DNA from: Buxus sempervirens
Taxonomy: Eukaryota; Streptophyta; Magnoliopsida; Buxales; Buxaceae
Length of the DNA: 64,000 nucleotides
Assembly: GCA_947561395.2 (NCBI GenBank)
Contig: OX387187.1
Location: 37,243,829 to 37,307,828, forward strand
Direction of reading: 5' to 3'
Of the stretch, positions 31,426 through 41,392 are shown in pieces. The notes below the pieces were generated by a model, which saw only the letters and a program-made list of their open reading frames with translations, did not search any database and had not been told where the DNA came from. The translations under genes were made by a program, and so were the position numbers. Numbering within the stretch: position 1 is the first letter of the stretch; every line of letters begins with the position of its first letter.

Positions 31426-31519
31426 AAAAGAGACTTTTGTGACTGTTTAGTATTTATACATAAATGAGGGACGCTTTTAAAATTTACCAAATGTCAAGGG
31501 ACGTAAATGTAATTATCCA

Positions 31520-32640
31520 TCAACTGAAGGACTTGAAATCGCCTGTGGTCCAGAGCCTATTGCGGAAGATTCGTAAGGTCTGCACGTGACGCGTGAGCGT
31601 GCTCCTGTGGCACAAATCATGATGTTTACTTGAGTTGTCCACAAATGGGTAGTATCCCGTCAGTTGATAGTATAAATCGATGGTACTTAGTGGCAAAGAA
31701 AATCTATTCATCAAAAGATTTTTTTTGGGTGGAACTATTCATCAAAAGATGAAACGGGGATTATTATTGATTGCGTCTAGACCCAACCGGTTTAGAACTG
31801 TTTTGTGGACCTTCTTCTACCCCATTTGATATCTTTCGTCAATCTCTAACCGAAGAATCGATCACTGGTGTAGGCGCTACATTGAGTCTAAGTAGAAACC
31901 TACGGTATGTTCGCCTAATCTTTTTGATTAAATCTCCTTAATTCGTTTAAACATTGTACTCCCGTATGATTTGATGAAATGGTCCAGAGGTTCTCTTGCC
32001 ATTGCTGCACCAAGTTACCAATCACCATAAGACTGTGTTGTTGTTGGAGCCATATAATTGGGATTGCCCTTTAACTGTTTGAAGAAATTCTTGCTTATAA
32101 TTAGGTGCTCATAGTTGTTATTTGTGGTGTCTTGACTTAACTGCAACTTCTGTTTGCTTACAGTCTCTTCTTTACAATAAAGTAAAGCGCACTTCACTTT
32201 TCTTTCATTTGTTTTAAGGAAAGTGACGTTTACATATTATGAGAATATGATGTTATAGATAGTAATTTGTTGGTAATATCATGGTTGCAGTCGGTGGATC
32301 GTTATTATAAGTAATTATTACATTATAGATAGTGTTAGTAGTACTGTTCAATGTGAAGAATATATCTTAATTGGCGGTGATAGCGGTTTTGCCACATCAA
32401 TAAGTGATGATCCGGCATCAATGTAGGTTGTTTACAGGTGGTAATAATGGTGTTTAGACATTGGAGTTGGTATAGATGATGGTACTACCATTGATGAAAT
32501 TGATGACACTAATTGCAGGGAGATGATATATAATTGTAGGTCACAATAAGTGGCAGTATCCCACCATTGAGGTAGTGGTGGTAATGCAGTCATCATTTAT
32601 AGCGGTGAAAGATGTGTGGAGTAGTTATACATGTTAATGG
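31520..32640. other. Intergenic stretch without a gene
   Basis: No recognisable gene. The part from 32220 to 32640 is rich in GGTGGT/GATGAT-like phrases and may be the decayed front of the LINE that follows. Confidence 0.4.
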
Positions 32641-32659
32641 CTTTGGTTAGACAAAATGA

Positions 32660-33725
32660 AAAGAAAGAGCCTTCGTGATGTTAACTTGCCGAATCTTGAT
32701 TTCTACAGAAATAACATTCAATTTTTTAAAAGATGCCTATTTTCAAGAAATTTGTCTCATGTTGGAAAATTTTGAATTTTTTCATGGAGTCGAGTGGAAC
32801 CTGAACTTTAATCGTGACCTTCGTCCTGCAGAGTTTGTTGAATTGGCAAATCTTTTGAATAATCTTAGTGAGGTGTCATTATCTTATTCTTCCATTTCTG
32901 ATAGGCGTGGTTGGGCCCTTAACTCTAGCGGTAGTTTTACTGTTGCTTCGTTTTTTGCTCATTTGTCAAAGTCTGCATCTTCTCCTTTTGTTGCCTTTCC
33001 CATTTCCTTTTTGTGGAAGGCTGATATCCCTTCTAAAGTTAAAGTTTTTGTCTGGACTGTATCGCACTATAAGATTAATACAATGGATGTATTACAACAT
33101 TGCTAGCCTCATATAGCTTTGTCTCCCTAGGTATGTTTGATGTGTATGAAGGAGGCCGAGTCCGTGGATCATCTCCTACTTAGATGTTCTATTGCTGATC
33201 ACGTATGGAGGCATTTGCTGAATTTGGGGAATGTTAATTGGGTACTACATTATACCGTACGTGAGCTAGCTTTTCAGTTGAGATTTATGGGCTTCAGTAG
33301 ACTAGGGAGAAAGCTTTACAGGGGATGTTTTTTTGCTACTTAATGGACACTATGGAGGGTGCGAAATAGGAGCATTTTTTAAGATGAAATGGTGAGAAGG
33401 TCTTGTGTGGTGGACCAGGTGATATCGTTGTCAGCTTTTTGGGCTTCAGGGCAGAAGGATTTTGACTCATATTCATCTGTGGATATCATCAGGAACTAGA
33501 CGACCTTGATCTATATGTAGTTTGGGGTGGTTCAGTGGTGTATATTTTTGGTGATGACTTCTTTTTGATGTAGCTTATTATATGTTGATGACCCATTGTG
33601 TAGTTTTTTGATTATTTTTTGGTTTCATCATGTATTTTGGGGTGATCCCACTCCTTGTGGGGTGCCCCTCCCTCTCCTTTTGATCTAATGAAATCTTTAT
33701 TATTCATAAAAAAATAAAAAAAAAT
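32660..33725 (+). mobile_element. 5'-truncated L1-type LINE with zf-RVT domain
   Basis: Broken plus-strand frames encode the end of a plant LINE polyprotein: WNLNFNRDLRPAEFVELANL, then SGSFTVASFFAHL, FPISFLWKADIPSKVKVFVW, and CLMCMKEAESVDHLLLRC. The tail is A-rich at about 33708-33725. Stops and frame changes show it is dead. It lies between the two purine permease genes; no target duplication was found by eye. Confidence 0.85.
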
Positions 33726-33972
33726 TGAAAAAATGCATTTTCACTAGAAGTGTTTTCTGCATCTTATTTGATACGCATCTAATAAGTATATTCATTAAAA
33801 CATCTGCTTTGCATCTAATAATTCAGATCCCTCTCTGGAAAATTGGTGTAATTGGATGCAGTACATATCTGGTTCACATTACACCCTTGCAAGTAGCCTC
33901 TTGCCAACCACAAAACATCTCATGGTTGTATTTACAGTTCTTTTTTGCTTTACATGACTAATCAAATGACTT

Positions 33973-35084
33973 TCAAGAATCAGAAACCTTAGGAACTTCA
34001 TTGGCACAAGTGCTTGCCACCTTGAACTTTGAATCATCAAGATGCTGCTGATAAATATAGGAGATGAAACCCCAAATGGACAATAGCATGGCAATCACTT
34101 TCACCCCATCCACCTTCTCCTTGAAAAGCAGTATGGAAACAATAGGAATAAGAGCCAAAGCCAATGTACTAACAATGGTGGAGAAAAGGGAAGAAACAAA
34201 AGAAATCAAACCCACAATACCAACAGAGCAAATCTGCCAGGCCACGGCTGTCCAAAACAGAGTCATTACATAAGACACTCTGCCCTTTCTGTACACATCC
34301 ATCTCTTCGCTCAAGCTCTTCCATTCACCACTCAAAAAGAGACCTATAATGCAGACCAAAGTGGCAATTACTGAGGTATAGATTTGCATTTCCAAGATCA
34401 CTGAAAGTGTCTCCCTTTTTAGAACCTTTTGGAAAGAAAGTTGCATAAGGGAAAGCAAAAGGGAGTGAGTAGCGGATGCACCAAGGGTGCATACAAAGCC
34501 TATCCAGTACATTCCTCTAGAAATTCCTCCAGGTTTGGCAGATTCGGCACGGACTGCAATAAGAGAGGCAGAAAATGTGAGGAGTACTACAGAGTTGAGT
34601 GTTTGAGCAGTTAGTTTTTGAGAATTAATGAAGTATGAGAAGATAGCATTGAAAGCCAACTGAGTTGCACATAATAGGAAATAGGTGGAGGTTGGAAGGT
34701 ATAGGAGCCCAATTGAGTACATCATGTTGTCACCAGCCAAGAGTACACCTAGAGATATATAGATTAAAGCAACAGTAGCTCTAGGAGGCCTGTTGGAAAT
34801 GGTACTTGTGGTGCTATCAGGTATGAAAGAGTTTGGGGAAAAAGGAAACAATAAGGGCAAGATTAGTATTGGGAATCCTGCAGTTTGAACAAGTGTTGCC
34901 ATCCATTTACTATTTCCACCTTGGTCGTAGTACAATTTTCCTAAAAGAACAGCGACGGCTTCGCCTAGTAAAAGAAAAGCGATATTGAATACCACCAATA
35001 GCCACCACTTCCTACCCTTATTTCTGAGTAACGGTGATTGATCTGTAGCAGGTGCACCATTTGGTGAATCTTCTTCTTGAGGTT
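33973..35084 (-). CDS. Purine permease (PUP10/11/21-like), main exon, gene B
   Basis: This is a tandem paralogue of the gene at 26859, with the same transporter role (proton-coupled uptake of purine-like bases, expected at the plasma membrane). Both share VAVLLG or AAVLLG followed by YYDQGGNSKWMAT, QTAGFP, AGDN near the third segment, LCATQLAFNAIFS or VCATQLAFNAIFS, and a C-terminal W-GF-SYIYQ. The open frame extends to 35103 only with a GTG codon, so no ATG is available in this exon. The acceptor TTTCAACTTCAAG|AACC at 35085 gives phase 1 and joins the exon at 36619-36655. A second AG eight bases further (ACCTCAAG) keeps the same phase and could be used instead. The full product is about 382 residues. 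Confidence 0.93.
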
Positions 35085-35426
35085 CTTGAAGTTGAAAGAG
35101 CACGATGAAAATTACAAAAATTAGTATTTCATAAGAAGTGCTGTAATCAATTAACTAATCACTGATCTTAACTGGTCTGCTCTTATGATGAAACTAATGA
35201 AAAAAAATCAGGGATTATGGAGAATGGATAAAAAATTATATTTCTTTTCTTGACTATGGATTAAGTCACCATCTGATTCCTTGTTACAATTTTAATGAGG
35301 TTATGTATCTAAAAGCGGTGTTGAATGCATGGAAATAATAATAAATCCCACTTGTTTGTTCATCTTTGAAAATAGATAGAAGAACCCCTGCCTTTTGTGT
35401 GTGTATGTATGTGTGTAAAGAGCGAG

Positions 35427-35435
35427 GGAGGGAGA

Positions 35436-35500
<65 letters not shown>
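35427..35500 (+). repeat. (GA)n microsatellite in intron 1 of purine permease gene B
   Basis: About 60 bp of nearly pure GA dinucleotides. A second shorter GA run lies at 36596-36615, next to the exon 1 donor. Together they make a polypyrimidine-rich intron on the gene strand. Confidence 0.9.
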
Positions 35501-36618
35501 TATGGTTGTCTCTATAAAATATCTATTTATGGGTTTCAACTCATGGGTGAGGGTTTCAGGCCCCTAGTCTCACCCCCACTTTTCTTTGGCTTAAAGATGA
35601 ATCTGATGTTTTTTAGTGCTTGACAGAAATCTCAGTTCAATTTCAGTCATATTGTATTTAGGTTGACTGAACTGTGTCTTCAGTCAACCCAGAAAAATCC
35701 TCTTGCATGTCCTTGAATATATATATATTTCTTTTTATTTTAATTTTCTGATGTGAGTAATATAGAGGCATAGGCTCTTAGACTTCTCTAGATAAATAGA
35801 CATGCCTCTCTTTGTCTCTCTGTCTGGCACTCCCTCTAGATTAAAGAAATTCAAAGCAAACAAATGAATCCTATGTTAGGCTTTTCCCTTCTAGGGGACT
35901 TAAGGTGGCACCATGCACAGCTATGACATAAGATACTGGGGCTTTTTTAAATAACCTGAGTACTGGGCTAAATGCTGATACCCATTAGGGTAGTTTTAAG
36001 TGTTAAATCCTAATCCTAATCTGTATTATTGATGTTATGCCAGCTAATAAAATGGCTGGCTAAATCAAAAGTTTTCTTCTTTTGAAAAACCACAATATAG
36101 TTAAGAGGAAGCAAGTTGGATTTTCCCTCAATATTACTACTTAATCACAATGGTTCGAGTTGTGTATGGTCTATTTGGTACATATAGATGCCTTCAGCTT
36201 GTCTTTGTGGGTTTGTTTAGGAACATATTGCCTTTGATATAACTCAATGTAATTTTGAGGAAAATTAATGAAACTAATGGTGTAATAGCTGCAGGCAGAA
36301 TGTGATCAATAATAATTGAATTCCAAGACATATTGTTTTATCCTGTTACTCCAAACATGAAGGAGTTTGCTAACTAAAAATGAAATAGAATCATTTTTTT
36401 AAATCACTTCATCTGTTACATTTCTCCATTATGATTCTTATGGAGACATCATGGAATTTTTGTGTTTTCTTTGGATTCCCTGTTTAAACCAAGGCATATA
36501 TAGAGAATTTTATCACACATGACAAAATGGTTTAAGTACTTGGTTCCTCCTTGGCTGGACCAGACACATATGGAAAACATAGGTGGAAATAAATAGAGAG
36601 AGAGAGAGAGAGAGATAC

Positions 36619-36655
36619 CTCGCACATGGTGTTGCAGGGCTTGGTCCTCACCCAT
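36619..36655 (-). CDS. First exon of purine permease gene B (12 codons)
   Basis: The minus strand reads ATGGGTGAGGACCAAGCC and ends GTGCGAG|GTATCTCTC. Twelve codons (MGEDQALQHHVR) plus one base match the phase-1 acceptor at 35085, so the joined product reads MGEDQALQHHVR-EPQEED. PUP10/11-type proteins commonly start with a short acidic segment of this kind. The intron is 1534 bp. The donor runs straight into a (CT)n microsatellite. Confidence 0.75.
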
Positions 36656-36659
36656 CTAG

Positions 36660-37610
36660 CAAGAGAAGCAATGAAGGAACAGTGGAGATTTTTGTTCATG
36701 TATTGCAGGTAAAGAGATATTGTTTTTGTGAGGAAGTCTGTTGAGTGGGTGACTTTTTATCATGCAGGTATTTTCTGGTATATGCTGGACCTGTGTTTGT
36801 TTCTAACGAAGCATAAACTGTGAAGGTCACTCTATTCTCTTACTGCCGTCCTACAAGTCTTTTAGGAGACTGTTTCCTCTTGTGCTGCTCTGTGGTACCA
36901 GCATGGAACGGATGGATGGATGCCCCATTTCAGTAGGGGGCTCCACACCCCAAAGCACATCCCAGCCGGTGATTTCACTGAACCACCGGATTTTGGCACT
37001 AGAAGAAATGAGTCGGTCTTTTGGTTCCTTGTGATAATTTAAGTATTGATTAGAGGATCTAATGTTTATACAACCAAGATTAATTGATTTTCTTTCGTTC
37101 CCACCGTCCATCGTATAGGATTCACCTATATGAATCTTGTTTGTTATGAAACTTCCAGGTAAGATCTGCAGATTTGGATTCATATTACAATGTGATGTTG
37201 ATATCATGGAGAATAAATATGTTATCTGTTATGTCATGGTGTATATACAATAATACCTTGAAACCCCTCTTTTCTACCATCCTTGTTATTTGGAATATAT
37301 GGCTTCTCTTCTTGTGGGCTTTCTCAGAATCAAATGGAGGAAGATGAAGTTTAGCTGAACTTTGTTTCTATAATAAGGAATGATTCAAGAGATTTTGTAA
37401 CTGGGTTTTCCATTAAGATTGGATCTTGTTCTGTCTCCCTTGCAAAAGGTTATAGAGTTTGTGAATCTCTGAAGTTTGTTTGGAGAATTCAGGCTCTGAT
37501 CAAGAAATGCAAAGGGCATATTGAAGACTCTTAAGAGGACAACAGGAGGACTTTCCTAGAACTAATGTTATTCTTGGCACAAAAACTTGAGAAACATTAA
37601 AAAATTGAAT
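36660..37610. other. Intergenic stretch between purine permease B and U2
   Basis: No gene recognised. It includes the promoter side of the minus-strand permease gene, but no clear TATA box was found. Confidence 0.4.
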
Positions 37611-37757
37611 TACTCCACTTCGGATCCTAAAACATAAGTCCTTTTAGTCGAGATACAAGGGCGGTGAAAGATAACAAATGAAAAGCGGGCAAAGACTGAG
37701 AGAAAGAAGAGGGTGAAGTCACCGGACCGTATGAGGTTTGGGCTACGTGACCAAATA

Positions 37758-37808
37758 GTCCCACATCGTTTAGGCGAGGAACAAGGGCGGTGAGAGATGA
37801 ATATAAAA
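37758..37808 (+). promoter_or_regulatory. Plant snRNA promoter: upstream sequence element plus TATA box
   Basis: GTCCCACATCG at 37758-37768 is the plant USE (RTCCCACATCG), with A just before the G. TATAAAA lies at 37802-37808, about 32 bases before the U2 start. The 33-34 bp gap between USE and TATA is the Pol II spacing; Pol III snRNA genes have about one helical turn less. Confidence 0.93.
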
Positions 37809-37833
37809 GACAGTAGAAGGCATGGGTTTAAGC

Positions 37834-38029
37834 ATACCTTTCTCGGCCTTTTGGCTAAGATCAAGTGTAGTATCTGTTCTTATCAGTTTAATATCTGATA
37901 CGTGGGCCATCGGCCCACATGATATTAAATTAATTTTTCTTGGGGGAGGGCCCACCACAGTTAGCTTGCTACTGGGGTCCTCGAGCGTCGCCCATGCGTT
38001 GCACTATTGCACGGGCCTGGCGCATCCCA
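37834..38029 (+). ncRNA. U2: U2 spliceosomal snRNA
   Basis: The sequence starts ATACCTTTCTCGGCCTTTTG, the conserved U2 5' end. The branch-point recognition sequence GTAGTA is at 37867-37872, followed by the TATCTGTTCTTATCAGTTTA stem-loop region, and the Sm site AATTTTT is at 37932-37938. The 3' stem-loops with GGGCC and CGTTGCACTATTGCACGGGCC follow. Length of about 196 bases is normal; the exact 3' end is estimated. U2 pairs with the intron branch point in the spliceosome. Its intact promoter, Sm site and branch-recognition core suggest a functional gene rather than one of the many U2 pseudogenes. Confidence 0.95.
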
Positions 38030-38299
38030 CCAATGCTTTAAAAAGGTTTGGTGATCTGATTGGGTTACAGTGGGGCTTTGAGGCCGTTTGGGGTGGGACC
38101 AGGTCTGGTTTAACATACGTGAGGACGAATTGGGTTATGGTGGATTCGAATGGAAGTGGGGCCGTCTTGGGTGGGCCCGGGCCTGGGTCGGATCTACATG
38201 AGAATGTCCACAAGTATGGAAAATGGACATATGGCACATGTGGCTTTCAGTTTTGGTCTAGGTCAGATCTTTTACTCCTAGTTTTGTCAGCTAGGGCTG

Positions 38300-38456
38300 A
38301 CAATATGGCACATGGAAAATGGACATATGGCACATAGATATATGATATCATCTACTGCCCTTTACTGTTGTTATTCATGCAATATGGCACATGGAAAATG
38401 GACATATTGCACAGACATATGATATCATCTACTGTCCCTGTTATGTCATTCATGTA
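38300..38456. repeat. Imperfect tandem repeat downstream of U2 (unit about 79 bp)
   Basis: The phrase AATATGGCACATGGAAAATG and the following GATATCATCTACTG occur twice, starting near 38302 and near 38381. A related phrase GGAAAATGGACATATGGCAC is also present near 38217. Confidence 0.8.
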
Positions 38457-38625
38457 GCGACGGTGAGATGCTGCCATATATAGCACCTAACGGTTGGGTT
38501 TTTCCATCAAAAAGTTATTTTGTTTTTATTTGAAAAGAGAAAAAGTCACAACCATTAGATGTTACATTTTTCAACATCTAAATGAAGCAGCTGGGTTAGC
38601 TGCAACGAAAGGCTGTAGACGATTT
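38455..38625. mobile_element. MITE, GAGATGCTGCCATGT family (copy 2)
   Basis: GGTGAGATGCTGCCATATA, then AACGGTTGGGTTTTTCCATC and TTAGATGTTACATTT, parallel the copy at 31195-31425 on the other strand. Confidence 0.55.
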
Positions 38626-38747
38626 CATCCCCTCCCTCTCTACCTCTCCCTTGAATGCGAAAGTTGTGTCAGAAGGGACAGGTAGAGCGAGAGGGAGGGA
38701 AGAGGTGTACAAAGTGGAGTTGTTCTATGCTCCACAAAAACAGAAAA

Positions 38748-38985
38748 ACAAAAAGAGGGTGAAGAAAGAGAGTTGTGGGAAGGGGATTGTCAAAAGAAAT
38801 AAGAGGGAGAGAGAGAAAGAAGAGAGATGAGAATGGAAGAGAGGTGAGAAAATAAATAGAAAAACTAAAAGACAAAAAGAGGGTGAAGAAAGAGAGTTGT
38901 GGGAAGGGAACTCTTAAAAGAAATAAGAAGGAGAGAGAAAGAAGAGAGATGAGAATGGGAGAGAGGAGAGAAAATTGGGGGATTC
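38748..38985. repeat. Purine-rich tandem duplication, unit about 124 bp
   Basis: ACAAAAAGAGGGTGAAGAAA starts at 38748 and again at 38872, and the following GAGAGTTGTGGGAAGGG and GAAGAGAGATGAGAATGG also recur. The copies differ by a few substitutions and small gaps. Confidence 0.9.
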
Positions 38986-39763
38986 AAGTTGTGGAGTGGG
39001 ATGACCTTTTTCTTTTCACTATTTTAATTTTTATATATTTAAATTTAAATTTTTAATTTTTTTTTATACCTTTATGATTCTCAAATAGTCAAAATAAGAG
39101 GAAGTGTATATTCAAAACTTCAAATTATTTTCTTTTAAATATTGTAAAACATTATTTTTACTAAAACCAACCTTTAAAAAATTGCAAAAAATATCAAAAT
39201 TATAATTTATTATTATTACTTTTCACTTTTCAGAAAGACAAATACTTTAACAAGTAAAGGTAAATAAGAAAAGGAAATATATATTATTAGAAAATATAAT
39301 GTATGTTTAATAGAAATATATTAAATTATATTAGTTTACATATTGCATATACATATTTTTCTTAACAATATTAGTACTTTGTTATTTTGAATAATTTTTA
39401 GATTTCTTTTAATTTTTTTACTAGTTTTCAAAGCCTTTTGGTTTGATGACACAAAAACTGATGCGAGCGACGGTGACAATAAAATTTCAGCAAAATATTG
39501 TTGAGTATAATCATTTTTTTGAACTTTGGAAATTACATTGTAGTTAGATGAAGACAAGATTTCTTTATGTATATGATTCATCTAGAATCCAAATTTTTTC
39601 CTAGGGTTTCTTATTTTCAAAAAAAAAATTTCCCATAAAAAATAAATAATATTTTTGTTCTGATTTCTCTTGGTTTTTTCTAACCATGTGTATGGTATAA
39701 TAGACTATCCAAAATCTAATAATTATAAGAGTGTTTAGATCTAGTAGTTATTAGAGATATTTA

Positions 39764-40488
39764 CAAAGCTGGCTATTTCTAAACCAACCCACCAACCCGA
39801 ATTAAATGGGTTGGGTTAGGGTTTAGGTTTTCTCAACTCGTCAAAAAATGGGTCAACTTGAACCCAATCCATCAACCCATGGTATCCATTTAAATTTAAA
39901 GTTTCCTTCTTTTATTTTTATCTTTAATACTCAATTTATATTCTATTTTATTATGTTATTAAGTACACTTACTGATTAAGCATTTTAATTTAATATTATT
40001 AGACTTTAATCATTAGATTTTTTCTACGACTAATATTATTTTATTAATTTTGAGAATTAATAATATTGCTATATATACACAAGTGGTTTATTTATTATAT
40101 AATATATAGGTAATATGATTACATAGTCGTATATTATAAACTTTAAAAGTTATATTTTTAATACAATGCATATGAGACTAGCTATTATAATTTTCTTTAA
40201 ATTCATTTAATTGCTTTTAAATATTTTTAATCCTTTTCTCAAGTACATTTAGCTTATTTTTTGGAAAAGAAATCATGTTTATTAAGTGTTTTTATGTTAT
40301 TTATTAAGGTTTTATTGTGTAAAATGGAGGTTTTATATAAGCATAATTGAAATTAAAATAGGAATAAAAATTAATTAAAGAATAAAGGGGTTGGGTTGGG
40401 TTCAACCCGTTTATTACCCAACCCATTTAGCTATAACTCGTTTACAACCCGCCCAAACCCAACCCAACCCGACCCATTGCCATGTCTA
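39764..40488. mobile_element. hAT-type non-autonomous transposon (725 bp) with perfect 8-bp duplication
   Basis: GATATTTA at 39756-39763 and 40489-40496 is identical. The right end ATTGCCATGTCTA fits the hAT family motif; the left end CAAAGCTGGCTAT is its diverged partner. Sub-ends carry AACCCAACCCG-type runs like the copies at 29650 and 47719, but the centre is different, AT-rich sequence. Confidence 0.8.
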
Positions 40489-40634
40489 GATATTTATTGT
40501 ATAAACTACTCTTACATTACGATTTATGTAAAAAAATGACATTTTCTGATAAATGTATATATTTCTCCTAACCTATTTATATAAAACATAATATTTTCAA
40601 AAATATAAAAATCATAGCACCCTATAAAAAAATA

Positions 40635-40828
40635 TATACTATATAACGAGAATAGACCCATTGGGAAGTGTGCCAATAACAATGCACAACTTTCCAAAAA
40701 ACCCTTACCGTCTGTTGTAAAGGCATCATTAACATGAGGTTAAGATAGTTAATACTCTGCTTATACATTTAAAATCTGGACAGTTCCAAAATTATTTCCT
40801 TTCTTCTACTACACATGCACCCTGCTTA
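40635..40828 (+). mobile_element. Decayed Helitron-like element
   Basis: ATACTATATAACGAGAATAG and TTGGGAAGTGTGCCAA match the element at 30823. It ends in ATGCACCCTGCTTA, where the copy at 54055 has ATGCACCCTGCTAG. The expected TC start has changed to TA. Confidence 0.5.
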
Positions 40829-41360
40829 CAAATAAAACAAAAAATAAAAACTTTAGGTTATGAAATGTTGTTGAAATTAATGTATTTCATTTTTTTTATA
40901 TCTTAAATCAAATTAAATCATAATAGAGTGACGTACAGGCCAGTTTGGTCGGAACGTTTGTAAAACAGAAATTTGTATTCTTCTTTCCGGTCTTTCCAAA
41001 CTCGCCTTATTCGTAGAGACAGGCATCGCTGTTCTCAAACGTAAAACCCTATCTTCAACCCTCTTGGGCGCAGGTGATGAAACGCGACATTACAACTGGC
41101 TTTCAGTTGAAGTAATTTCACAGCTTATCAAGGAATTTACAAGAACTTCTATACGTGAGTTTTACTGTTCTCGAATTTAAACTGGAATTTCTGATAAGGC
41201 TGAGTTCAAAGGTCCAGGAATCAGCTGTAAGATTTCGGTTCCAATTTTGTTATTCTTCATTTCGTGCTTTTGTTTGAAGAAAGGAACAAGATGAATTAGG
41301 GTTTTCTACAAGGTTTATTTATTATCCCTAGTTTCGTCTAGGGTTTAGGCTTGAACGAAA

Positions 41361-41374
41361 ATGGTATGAACTAG
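41361..41374 (+). promoter_or_regulatory. Two overlapping two-codon upstream ORFs before nMAT2
   Basis: ATGGTATGA (41361-41369) and ATGAACTAG (41366-41374) lie 19-32 bases before the main ATG at 41393. If present in the mature mRNA, such minimal uORFs would be expected to lower initiation at the main start. A 5' leader intron that removes them cannot be excluded. Confidence 0.5.
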
Positions 41375-41392
41375 TACACTCTCATTCACCAG

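Larger units (their letters stand above)
30529..31519. repeat. Copy B of the mosaic intergenic repeat, with two nested insertions
   Basis: Starts with AAATTACACTTACGCC and ends with GTAAATGTAATTATCC, a weak inverted pair. Internal phrases (GTTATATTGGCTTTTAAATG, AAAAAGAGACTTTTGTGAC) are shared with copies A (12515) and C (47545). A Helitron-like element (30823-31038) and a small MITE (about 31195-31425) interrupt it at other sites than those used in A and C. Confidence 0.6.

Noticed and set aside
35366..35623. 85-codon frame rich in Arg-Glu repeats
   Set aside because: It is the translation of a (GA)n microsatellite in a purine permease intron.
37822..38337. 171-codon plus-strand open frame
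   Set aside because: It runs straight through the U2 snRNA and its downstream flank. The RNA gene with promoter explains the sequence.
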